A DNA stretch of 10,532 nucleotides. It comes from Macrocybe gigantea (lineage: Eukaryota > Basidiomycota > Agaricomycetes > Agaricales > Callistosporiaceae). The DNA is taken from positions 1 through 10,532 of the forward strand of contig SJRY01000262.1 in NCBI GenBank assembly GCA_011319805.1, given 5' to 3'. Under the pieces are notes generated by a model. It was not told the origin of the DNA and searched no databases. It worked only from the letters and a program-made list of their open reading frames with translations. Made by a program: the position numbers and the translations under genes. Positions 1 to 8,204 of the stretch are shown piece by piece (the stretch's first letter is position 1; every line of letters begins with the position of its first letter).

Positions 1-24
1 TTATCCTCCCATTGTGGTTGTCGT

Positions 25-222
25 TTATTTGTACGTATTTAGCAACGACTTCTGTGATGAGTCAGCCGCGGAGATTGTGAAGTTGCGTCCGTCAGCTTCG
101 GTCCAAGTCAGCGCGGCTTCACCTTTGACCGTCATCATCACCGTCGCCGTTGTCAGGCTTTCGGTGTCTTCTGCTTCTCTAGCACTTGCCTCAACGTTTC
201 TGACACCGGGCACATCTCCCAT
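25..222 (-). CDS. Weak minus-strand ORF, possible 5' end of a divergent gene
   Basis: An ATG at 222 opens a 65-codon frame ending in TAA at 25-27. I do not recognise the product: the N-terminal half is acidic (AREAEDTES) and no domain is visible. It would be transcribed away from TFIIB, so the 177 nt between the two ATGs could be a shared promoter. The frame also contains an intron-like segment (donor GTGAAG, a CTGAC branch-like motif, acceptor CACAG), and a possible donor GTACAA just before the stop. The true gene may therefore be spliced and continue left of the window. It could also be a chance ORF. Confidence 0.22.
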   Translation of the reverse strand: MGDVPGVRNVEASAREAEDTESLTTATVMMTVKGEAALTWTEADGRNFTISAADSSQKSLLNTYK

Positions 223-399
223 CGAGGTAGGCTCTTTGAGAAAACTACACTAATGGAATTTCAAGCGCACTGCAAAGTGGATTTTACAGTTTCGAGGACT
301 CGGCTCTCTTCCTGAACTACTCAATACTGCATATTTTCACGTCCAGAACTAAGCCGGAGACCTTGCAAATACCCTTTTCACTCGTTCCTTTGAAACGTC
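223..399. promoter_or_regulatory. Upstream region of TFIIB
   Basis: These 177 nt precede the TFIIB ATG at 400. I see no convincing coding sequence and no clear TATA box. If the minus-strand ORF ending at 25 is real, this would be a divergent promoter. The TFIIB start has a purine at -3 and G at +4. Confidence 0.35.
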
Positions 400-1534
400 A
401 TGGCATTTGCTCAACCCTTTCCCCTTGCCTCGCCACAAATAAAGGCAATCCAGCCGTCGTACGGCCCAGATCTTGCCGTGCGCTTGATCTGCCCAGACTG
501 TAGGGACCCAAACCCGAACATTGTGGAGGAGTTCGGCAGTGGTGACCTCGTGTGGCAATTGCGGCTTGGTGTTAGGCGACCGTATAGTGGATACGAGGAG
601 TGAATGGCGTGTACGTGATTTTCCTAGTTTCTTTCCTATAATTTTTTTTTTTTTTTTTTTTTCGTTGGCTTCATCGTGTTTTCTTTCGGATTGTAGACAT
701 TCGCCAATGACGAAGGAGACGATCCTTCTCGTGTTGGTGCAGCGTCGGACCCGCTGATGGAAGGCATGGAGCAACTCGACACCGTCATCAGTTTTAGGGA
801 CGGTGGCTCCGGCATCGCACGCGAGTTGCAGCGGGCTGCATCGCGTTCCCAAAGTTCACGCGCTGAGCGTAACCTCTTGACGGCATTCCGCGACATCTCG
901 AGCTGGTGCGACCAGTTCTCGCTGCCCAAGACGATCAGTGACATTGCGAAGCAGTTGTACAAGCGCTCGGACGAGGAGAAGCTCTTGCGCGGAAAACCAC
1001 TCGAGGCCGTCATAGCTGCATGTATATTCATCGCTTGTCGGCAGGCTCACGTACCACGGACGTTTAGAGAGATCTGCAACCTAACGAACGTGTCGAAAAA
1101 GACGCTCGGACAGTGTTACAAAGCGCTCGAGCAGGCGTTTAACCTCACTCCTGGCTCGTCAGCCACCAGCACCTCCGCCATCGCGCAGCCGTCCAGCGGG
1201 CCAGAGAACTGCTTGTGCGGTACTGCAACCACCTGGACTTGCCCGCGAGCGTGCAGTCAATATGCTCCGACATCATCATTGCCGCGCGCGAGCACGGCAT
1301 CGCGGATGGCAGGAGTCCGGTCTCCATCGCAGGCGGTGCGATATACTTCACTTGTCATTTGCTTGGCAAGACGAAGTCGGTGAGGGACATCAGCGCGGTG
1401 CGGGAGTGAGCGAAGGCACCATTAAGCTGGTGTATCGTTTGTATTATGCGGAGAAAGAGAAGCTGGTGAAGCAGGAGTGGATTGACGAGGGCAAGGCAAG
1501 CTTGGAACGTTTGCCTTCCGAGAGCACAAAATGA
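400..1534 (+). CDS. SUA7: Transcription initiation factor TFIIB (frameshifted in three places)
   Basis: TFIIB bridges TBP-bound promoter DNA and RNA polymerase II in the nucleus. Exons are 400-610 and 697-1534, with a GTACGT...TTGTAG intron between them. Once frames are joined the product is about 350 aa, close to yeast (345) and human (316). The N-terminal zinc ribbon has ICPDC (ligands C31, C34) and CGNCG (C52, C55). It is followed by the B-reader/linker (VDTRSEWR, then TFANDEGDDPSR) and two cyclin folds: the first around RNLLTAFRDISSWCDQF and KPLEAVIAACIFIACRQ, the second around LLVRYCNHLDLP, GRSPVSIAGGAIYFTC and VSEGTIKLVYRLYY. Three frame changes are needed: 2 nt missing near 552 inside the zinc ribbon, 1 nt near 1209 before the second cyclin fold, and 1 nt near 1402. 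Because TFIIB is essential and normally single copy, and both flanks of each break are perfectly family-like, I read these as sequence errors. Identity is very secure. Confidence 0.95.
642..662 (+). repeat. Poly-T tract (21 T) inside the TFIIB intron
   Basis: An uninterrupted run of 21 T lies in the middle of the 86-nt TFIIB intron (611-696), about 30 nt before the acceptor. It is a mononucleotide repeat that may be length-polymorphic or miscalled. It may also act as a pyrimidine tract. Confidence 0.9.
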
Positions 1535-1758
1535 AGGGTCCTGGACCTCACTTTTATACTTAATGCTATGTTTCATTAATTCTTCTTTCACGCATTGTCT
1601 GCATCATTAGGTATACTTTTCTGTACTTATTCACATCAGTCACTCAATGAACAGTTTGCAATTCATTCCACAACACAATGTGTATAGATGTGAGATGCAA
1701 AAAAAAAGAAACAACCGAGGAATGTAGATAGGATACAAGAGGTATGAATACTGAGGAA
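1535..1758. other. Convergent intergenic region TFIIB / RRS1
   Basis: These 224 nt separate the stop codons of two convergent genes. They are AT-rich with an A run at 1699-1706 and no plausible coding sequence. I see no exact AATAAA. The segment presumably holds both 3' UTRs and polyadenylation sites. Confidence 0.6.
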
Positions 1759-2949
1759 TCATCGTTTTCCTTTTTTCCCTTTTGCAACCTTTTTGCCCTC
1801 CAGTTTACGGCCAAGAGCGACGCCACCTTCACCCTTGCTCGCAAATCTGACAGCTTTCCGCACGTTGAGGACACCATCGTTTTTGGGAGGTTCCGTTCTG
1901 AGCTTCTTGGCATCGCTGTCGATTTTCGACAGCAGAGCCAGAGAGTCTGCTTCTCTTTTTCGATGGACGTCTCCGTTGGTTCAAACTGCAAATCAAACCA
2001 TTCAAAATCCCGCATCGGCAGGAGAAAGAAAGCAAGCGATCAACCGACCTTCCGCTTGACGCCGCGAAGCTTCTTCTCCCCTTCGAGCTTCTGATCGAAG
2101 CGGCCCATGCTGGCTGCTGACGCGGGCCGTCGCCAGCGTTTTCTCGATTTCGAGCTTTCGCGAGTTGCGAGGAACATGGGGTGCCGCGGCTTTGCTGGAG
2201 CTAGTCGTCGCGTTGGCCCGTTCGAGATTTTGCTGCCGCTGCTTTTCGTTTTTGGCCATGCGCGCTTTTCGCTCGTCACGAGGCCTTTCTGGATCGTAAT
2301 CGGCGTCTGGAGCTCAACATCAGCATTTTCAAGATTCCGAGGACCTTGGATTGCGAGCGCACCAGCGTTGAGAGGGACTTCGGTGAGCCACTGCGATTCT
2401 TTCTCCTTGTTTTTGCCTTCTTTGCCCCAGCGGTTGACCCACTCTTGCTTCTCCTCGTCCCAGACCTTCTTCTCCCGCTTCTTCTTTTGAATGCCCTTGG
2501 CCGCCGCGAAACGCTCCCATTTCGTTGGCGGCTTAGGCTTTGGCAAGGGTTTGGCGCGCGGGAGTAGGTATACGGAGGAGGGAGCTCGGCTAGGGGCCCT
2601 TCTGGAGACGGTTTTGTGGGGAGGTTGAAGAGTTTGGAGAAGAGGGCTTGGACGCCGTCCCGTGCGAGAGATTGGAGGTGTTCCTCGATGTCGGCACTGG
2701 ATTTTTTTTTTTGAGTTCGTCCAAATGGTTCCTTTTATTTGGATGAAGAAAATACTGACTTGTAGGTTCCCTCATCTATTGGATTCAGGTCTGTGATTGT
2801 GAGGAAGCCAGCATCTACGTCCAGGGGTATTTCTTTTTCTACGGCAATAGACTTGCTGTGAAAGTCGGAGTTAACAGTTAACAATGAGAAAACAATAACA
2901 AGACTTGCTATTTTTCAGCATGAGAGGCAAGGATATCAGAAACGTCCAT
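1759..2949 (-). CDS. RRS1: Ribosome biogenesis regulatory protein RRS1 (frameshifted in four places)
   Basis: RRS1 is a nucleolar 60S assembly factor that, with Rpf2, brings the 5S RNP (5S rRNA, uL18, uL5) into pre-60S particles. Exons on the minus strand are 2949-2909, 2855-2760, 2696-2049 and 1985-1759, giving about 338 aa after repair. The start codon at 2949 gives MDVSDILASHAEK. The family signature PRAKPLPKPKPPTKWERFA is at about residues 91-109, followed by KKVWDEEKQEWVNRWG, SQWLTEVP, DADYDPERPRDERKARMAKN, ASMGRFDQKLEGEKK and a basic tail ending GKKVAKGKKGKR. Four frame changes are needed: 1 nt missing near 2573, 2307 and 1947, and 2 nt near 2114. Three of them restore a GG (coding strand). 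Intron 1 (2856-2908) begins with GC, not GT. Intron 3 has donor GTCGGT. The gene is divergent from TAF12, with 126 nt between start codons. Confidence 0.93.
2856..2908 (-). other. GC-AG intron 1 of RRS1 with 9-nt flanking direct repeat
   Basis: The 53-nt intron has donor GCAAGT and acceptor TTTCACAG. It joins the exon-1 end AEK to KSIAVEKE with a Tyr codon across the junction (TA|C). AGCAAGTCT occurs at both the donor and the acceptor boundary. No GT donor in exon 1 keeps the conserved frame. Without removal of this intron the frame stops at once (TAG after AEK). Confidence 0.7.
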
Positions 2950-3075
2950 CACCGTGTCGTCGATATGCCAAGAACCCTTTGCAAAAAAGTTCAGGTGGTT
3001 GTTTGGATCCAAAGATGTTGCACAACAAATGATTGCTAATCTTGGCATTGGCATCATCGCTCCGTACACATCCTC
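2950..3075. promoter_or_regulatory. Bidirectional promoter between RRS1 and TAF12
   Basis: Only 126 nt separate the two divergent ATGs, so the intergenic space must hold both core promoters and both 5' UTRs unless either gene has an upstream non-coding exon. I see no clear TATA box. The TAF12 start context is weak at -3 (C) but has G at +4. The RRS1 start has G at -3 and +4. Confidence 0.6.
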
Positions 3076-4496
3076 ATGGACAATACGACTGCGAACGCGA
3101 ACGGCACGAGCGCGAATGGTGCCACAGCCGGAACAAGCGCTGCGCCAGCGACTGCGTCCAACCACAGGCAGGGCCGAGCAATGGCACAGCTGGTGCAACA
3201 GCGACACAACCCCAGGCCGGTGGGGACATGCTCAGCATCCTCGGGAGCTTGCTGAAAACGCAGACCGGCGAACCCGTGTCGAACGAGCGCGTCGCACAGA
3301 TACTCGTGCAGAATATGGCGACGCTGGTTAAACAGGGGAAACTAAACCACCAGCAGATCCTCCAGGTGTGTCTTTGTTCGTTCCGCTTGACCGAGAAGTA
3401 AGGCCGAAGTGTCTCATCCTGCTGTTTTGTGTTTGCCATGATGTGATACAGCTTAAGCAACACGCGGACAAGTACAAAGCAACGCCTCAGGCCAACGCCG
3501 CGATCGCAGGGTCCTCAAAGGTACTTTGTCATTTCAAATTTCGAGCCCGAAGTCGGCATATTTAATCAATGGCTGTTTTTTTTTCCTTTGCCAACCCCAG
3601 CCTTCCACGCCAGCTGCGTCGACGCCCATTCCGCAAGCTGCGACCCCGGCATCCACGGCGGCGACCCATCCTGCATTCAAGACAGGGCACGAGACGCAAC
3701 CTAGTTTAGCGACGACAAATCCGGCGGATTACTATCCTGCGATCAGCCAAACCCTTAGCACGACGAACCCGGGACCAGTGCCCTGGACGGCGGCGCATCC
3801 TACTTTGACTGGCGGTCTTGCTGCCGGACGTATCTCTGGTTCGTTTCCGACCGTTGTAGATGTGCTTGTCAGATGTTGGACTTTGACGTCTTGAAATGCC
3901 TATAGGCACGCCTGCGCAGATCGCACGACCAGGAGAAGACGCGGCGATGTTGGCTCTGGACGATAACCGGACGAGGAGGAAGAACACTCCAGGGGACCAG
4001 AGCATGCGGAGGACGATTCAGGATCTGGTTGCAAGCGTGGACCCTAATGTGAAAATTGAGCCCGAAGTTGAAGATGTGAGCATGCCAATGAAACATGTTT
4101 GGAAAGGCAAAGCTCATCCATGGTCGTGATTAGCTCTTGCTTTCCATCGCAGACGAGTTCATTGACTCTGTCACAAACTTCGCATGTCGGCTTGCGAAGC
4201 ATCGAGGTGGTGACGCGTTGGAAGTGCGAGACCTCCAGCTGCACCTCGGTACACCCCATTCGTTGTTACTGTTTCTTCTGTCTCAACCATGTCATTTATG
4301 CATAGAACGCAACCATAACATTCGTATACCTGGATTCGCATCAGACGAGACACGGATATCCATGTCGCAGTCCAACACAGGCCCTACTGCTGCATCCGTG
4401 CCGAGCAAGAAGGGTGCGCAAGGAACCAATATGACTCTACGGAGTCAGCGACTCGCGCAGGTTCAGCAGTCGAAGAGGGAAGCCAAGTTAATGTGA
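3076..4496 (+). CDS. TAF12: TAF12, TFIID/SAGA histone-fold subunit (one frameshift)
   Basis: TAF12 carries an H2B-like histone fold that pairs with TAF4 in TFIID and with Ada1 in SAGA. Exons are 3076-3365, 3452-3520, 3601-3838, 3906-4075, 4134-4248 and 4306-4496, giving about 357 aa. Exon 1 encodes an Ala/Thr/Gly/Asn-rich leader and then a helical stretch (SNERVAQILVQNMATLV). The middle is low-complexity Pro/Thr/Ala. The histone fold spans roughly residues 236-305: TIQDLVASVDPNVKIEPEVE, IADEFIDSVTNFACRLAKHR, LEVRDLQLHLERN and IPGFASDETR all align with the family. A basic Ser/Lys/Gln-rich tail follows. One base is missing near 3159 (a C in the SQPQAG segment), with ATG at 3076 assumed. All five introns keep conserved residues in phase. 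Exons 2-6 are intact. Confidence 0.93.
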
Positions 4497-4694
4497 TCGT
4501 CACGAAAAAAAAGGTTGACATCCATGAAGAACGACTTGTCCTTGGAAAGTCTTTCTTTCCCTCCGCACCTTGTACAGTATATCCAATATCGCTTGCACTT
4601 TGGGACTCTTTCTTCCTGTTTTCCTTTTTTTCTATCCATCGCTATCGAATACATACACTAGTCATACATGTGTGCCTTTCTAATGTCCAACATA
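4497..4694. other. Convergent intergenic region TAF12 / TIP41
   Basis: These 198 nt lie between the two stop codons. The segment has A- and T-runs (for example A8 near 4505) and no plausible ORF. It presumably carries both 3' UTRs. Confidence 0.6.
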
Positions 4695-5857
4695 TTACGA
4701 AGATGACGGTTCTGCCGAACGTAGTCCCTTGTCTGATTTCAGAGTTGCGACTTCGACTTTGCTTCCGAGACCTCTCCAGCGCGTTCCGGCTCCTTGCTGT
4801 TGCGAAACTTGGGATGGCATCCCAGTCAGGACCTTGGCAATGAAGCCTGGGTCAGTCAATGGTGTAAGATCGTCACGCTTGGGCAATTGCTAGCAGATTA
4901 ATGTTTAAATGTGAGCACTGTCAGGGCTGGTAGAGTATTACTTGCCCTTCGGACGCGATCGTAAGGGGCTTCCCATCCGCTCGTCTCTCGTACCACTAGG
5001 GGAGGATTCGACGTGAACGAGTGATAAATTCGCGTGTCGTGTACTCGGAAGAGAACGTTGTCCACTCGGAGAGTGAAACGTGATAATATGAATATGCATG
5101 TCGGCATCACTCGCTGGACATAAAGAGTTCAATCTTGTCCTTGCAGATTAGGGCGAAATGGGACTCACTATCCGCACCAAGAGAGCAGAAGAGCCGTTGT
5201 CGTGCAGTTCGTCCTCGAACAGCGGGATTTCCGCGTAAAACAGGATGGGATCGGGCCGTGTAAGCTCTGCCATTGGGATGGAGTGCGAAGGGTTGTCTGC
5301 TTCGGCGGACGTCCAGGGTATCGTTGCTGAAGCATCATCATCGCCGTCTTTGGACGTTTCTTCGTTCCCGGTATACATCGTTGTGTACGTCCAGTCATAT
5401 GGTTTGGTGGGGACGGTTTTTGGCATCGGGATGAGCGATGTAGGGCCCGTTCTGCGGGTTCCAAGTCAACTGAGGATCACAAAGGGAGGAACTGTATTGG
5501 GCTGGAGACGAGACTTATGTGGGCCTGGACTTACCGGCTTTCGAGCCACTTGTCGGCATACCCTACTTTGACGCCGCCGTCCCCGTCTCTAAGCTCACCG
5601 TTGCGAACGCCCTTGAGCGCCGCGCTGGCGGTGAAGGTGTACCTCCATCTGGACGGTCTGTGCTCGAGGACGAGGCTGTTGCTACCGAAAGTCATCTCGG
5701 GGAGTGGTATGCCGAGCGCTACCTGCATCGCGTTGCAGTCGTGCGCGTTGGAAATGGGGTTTGTCGACGCGGTGATGCGCCAGTCGAAAACCTCAATGGC
5801 GCGGCTGTTGGGCGACTCGGAGAGCTTGTGCTCAGGCACGGCGACGGCCTGCTCCAT
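4695..5857 (-). CDS. TIP41: TIP41-family PP2A/TOR pathway regulator, intact
   Basis: TIP41 (TIPRL in animals) binds type 2A phosphatase catalytic subunits and, in yeast, Tap42, modulating TORC1 output in the cytoplasm. Minus-strand exons are 5857-5535, 5451-5169, 5113-4946 and 4889-4695: 969 nt, 322 aa, with no frame change. Family landmarks in order are IEVFDWRITASTNPIS (21-36), IPLPEMTFG (50-58), KWLESR, KPYDWTYTT (124-132), IPLFEDELHDNG (183-194), VRIRVMP across the exon 2/3 junction, RFTLRVDNVLFRVHDTRIYH, and DDLTPLTDP (264-272). The tail after about residue 275 is variable. I chose ATG 5857 because fungal relatives begin shortly before the SPNSR/IEV segment, but the frame is open for 48 more codons to an ATG at 6001. 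Intron 1 is GTAAGT...CGCAG, intron 2 GTGAGT...CCAG, and intron 3 has a GC donor. Confidence 0.95.
4890..4945 (-). other. GC-AG intron 3 of TIP41
   Basis: The 56-nt intron has donor GCAAGT and acceptor GCTAG. It joins YDRVRR to QLPKRDDLTPLTDP in phase 0, matching the family. The nearby GTAATA, 4 nt downstream, would shift the frame. Confidence 0.75.
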
Positions 5858-5999
5858 GCCGTCGAAGAGATAGGAGAGACTAGACGGGAGCTGGGCGAAT
5901 TTGGGCTGGAGGCGGTTAATCGTGGAAGAGATAAGCTTGGCGAAGTGGGACTTCCCAAAGGGCAGTCCCTCTCCTCCACCTTTGACCACAACGCTCGAC
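5858..5999. promoter_or_regulatory. Bidirectional promoter between TIP41 and dynein light intermediate chain
   Basis: About 142 nt separate the chosen TIP41 ATG (5857, minus) and the DLIC ATG (6000, plus). The minus strand is open in the TIP41 frame across the whole gap, so part of it may be coding if the upstream ATG at 6001 is used. No TATA box is evident. Confidence 0.5.
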
Positions 6000-8108
6000 A
6001 TGGACGGCTCGCGCCCGTCGACGCCAAGAGGCGCCGCCCCAGGATCTGTGGTCGTCCATTCTAGACTCCGTCTCGTCCTCCCGCTCGATACCCTCTAAAC
6101 AGATCCTCCTCCTTGGCGAGCCTCAGACTGGCAAATCGACGCTCATCTCCGCCTTGCTCCAGAAATCTCCCGCAGAGCAAGAAAAGAGGAACAGAGGTCC
6201 GACTTTGCGCTCGGATATGACTTTGCGGACGTGAGAGACGATGCTGATGAAGGCGAGTGGTTTTTGCTTTTACGGTATAGCAGCTTTGGTGCTCATTGCA
6301 TTCTGCGGGCGGGCTGCATAGATACCCTTGCACGCCTATCTGTATATACCGTTCCATCCTCAAACCCTGCCTACATGTCCCTGCTTCCCCATTTCTTGTC
6401 ACCCCGGATTGCTATTCCCCATACCCTAGCAATGATCGCGCTAGACTGGACGCGTCCGTGGACATTTGTCGAAGAGCTGCAGACGTGGCTGCAGTGGGTC
6501 GAGAACTGGGCTAAAGGAGACGATGCACGTGAACTGGAAATTGTGCGCGAAGAAAGCAGAGAACGACGTGAGGACCGTTGTAATTTTTCAGCTGCGTATT
6601 TCTTTTGACGATCGTGCATAGTGCAGTCTCATTTGCAGCATTATATGGAACCGTCATCTGATCCTGTGCCTACCAACTCGACACTGCAAAGCACATTGTT
6701 ACCCCTTGGACCGGGCACTCTGACACACAATTCCGCGGGCATCCCGATCGTCGTCGTATGCACAAAGGCAGACTTGATTGATGACAGCAATGACATGGCT
6801 GCAGGTGCCTCCGCTATGGGCAGCATGGTGAAGGGCAAAGGAGGCGAATGGGAGGAAAGGACAGATGGAGTTATGCAGGTATTGCGCACGATATGCTTGA
6901 AGTGTGAGTATTTCCGTGACGCGTGTGTATCAGTCAACCCAAGTGCTAATATGCTCTGATAGATGGAGCTTCGTTATTTTACACGACAACGGTTCCTTCG
7001 ACTGTACAGGTGCTCCGTCAACACGCCTGCACCTCCTCTTTGCACCTCCTGCACCAGCACCCGCCATAAATGGTGAAGCCCAAGCCCCAGCCCGCAACAT
7101 ATTCCCTTTTAATCAGAAACCAAACGCATTGGATCGCGATCGCATTGTTATTCCTGCCGGCTGGGATAGTTGGGGTAAGATTTCTGTGCTAAGAGACGGG
7201 TTTGACGCGAAGATGTGGGTGAGGCTTGGGAGCGGGACCTCGCAGCAGATGACGGTCAGGCAGGTGGAAGTGGAGCGAAGCGGCTGTATGCTGCTCTAGT
7301 TCCCGACCAGGGGACAAAGGTGTGCAATTGTCATATTCTACGCATGTCTGACTGGTTAAACGTAATGCACGCCACAGCCGAACCAGTTGCCGCCGTTCAA
7401 CAACCCGGTGCCAGAACAGACCTTTCTCGCGAAACACTACGACGAAAACGCAAAGAAGCCGGACAAAGACCCTCGTGGCGCATTTCGCAACCCCGCAGAC
7501 CTCACCGCTGCGGCAGCCGGCGTGGTCGGACCGCTCGAGAGCAGCAGTTTCAGCCTGCCGAGCGTCGAGCGCGCTCTTTCCGAGATGGAGTTCGGAATGG
7601 GAGGCGCCAGCGCAGCAGACGCGAGGCGCAACCGCATGCTGGGGTCGAGCACGAGTCGGCCTCCTGGCATTGCTCCTATCGGCTCGCCAGCCGCTCCTTC
7701 GGTTGGACGACCGCCTGCATCGCCGACGTTGGGACATCATCATCCAGTCCGACAGGCGGGCAGACACAGCATGAGGTCCTGCAAAACTTCTTCCAGAGCC
7801 TGTTGAGCTCCAAAGATCGAGCCGGTGCGAGCGCAGCGGTGAGCGGGCGGATTGGGGCGACCGCGAAGACGAACGGAACACGAGTGGCGGCGAAGACGGA
7901 AGTGGGTGAAGGCAGCGGAGCTTCCAGAAAAGGAAATCGCAGCCACCGAGTTGTTGACATGTGTTGTGGTCATGAGAACGGAGCCCTCTTTGTCCTTGAC
8001 CGCCATCACGTTCCCCGGCGGCCACCATCCTCGTCCCCCTCTATCTTACAGTCTGGCTCTGTAACTTCATCTCCGACAACGTGCGGTTGTCTCTTTTCGT
8101 TTATATAA
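6000..8108 (+). CDS. DLIC: Cytoplasmic dynein light intermediate chain (frameshifted in about five places)
   Basis: DLIC binds the dynein heavy chain through a Ras-like G domain and cargo adaptors through its C-terminal tail. Exons are 6000-6252, 6322-6567, 6622-6903, 6963-7319 and 7378-8108, giving about 624 aa after repair. Landmarks are DLWSSILDSV, the P-loop GEPQTGKS (about 40-47), DTLARLSVYT, LDWTRPWTFVEELQTWL, IVVVCTKADLIDD (about residue 216), FYTTTVPSTV, IVIPAGWDSWGKI and LRDGFDAKMW. A Pro/Ser/Ala-rich tail then carries the adaptor-binding helix EVLQNFFQSLLSSKD (about 514-528), which resembles the FF..LL helix of animal LIC1. Frame changes are near 6037 (2 missing or 1 extra), 6217, 7026, 7218 and 7759 (1 missing each; the last two in G runs). 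Intron 1 (6253-6321) has donor GCGAGT. The stop at 8106-8108 is in frame but the last about 70 codons look unconvincing, so the true C-terminus may be earlier. Confidence 0.93.
6253..6321 (+). other. GC-AG intron 1 of dynein light intermediate chain
   Basis: The 69-nt intron has donor GCGAGT and acceptor TGCATAG. It joins VRDDADE to DTLARLSVYT with a split Asp codon (G|AT), as expected for fungal DLIC. The next GT (GTATAG at 6281-6286) would not restore the frame. An indel nearby cannot be excluded. Confidence 0.6.
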
Positions 8109-8204
8109 CTTAAGTTCCCTCTATCTCTCTGTATTAAAAATGGGAAAATGGTGCGATTTCGCGTCTCACACCCAAGTTCTGCGCGGATGCTCACTTCACG
8201 GCGA
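8109..8204. other. Short tandem intergenic region
   Basis: These 96 nt separate the assigned DLIC stop from the next ATG. TATTAAAAA near 8131 is the most poly(A)-signal-like string. Nothing else is evident. Confidence 0.4.

Noticed and set aside
349..1050. Minus-strand open frames opposite TFIIB
   Set aside because: They run through the poly-T tract as a poly-Lys stretch and are antisense to the TFIIB exons.
400..1534. Programmed ribosomal frameshifting as the explanation for TFIIB's frame changes
   Set aside because: Three separate shifts in one gene, no slippery heptamer or consistent shift site, and the same pattern in unrelated neighbours make a decoding mechanism very unlikely.
4936..4945. 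GTAATA as the TIP41 intron 3 donor instead of GCAAGT
   Set aside because: It would add four bases to the exon and break the phase into QLPKRDDLTPLTDP.
5519..6064. Long plus-strand open frame (181 codons)
   Set aside because: It lies antisense to TIP41 exon 1, which has clear family motifs and correct intron phases. The plus-strand translation shows no recognisable domain.
7189..8028. Long minus-strand open frame (279 codons)
   Set aside because: Antisense to DLIC exons 4-5. Its composition is Arg/Ser-rich shadow sequence, and it crosses the DLIC intron at 7320-7377.
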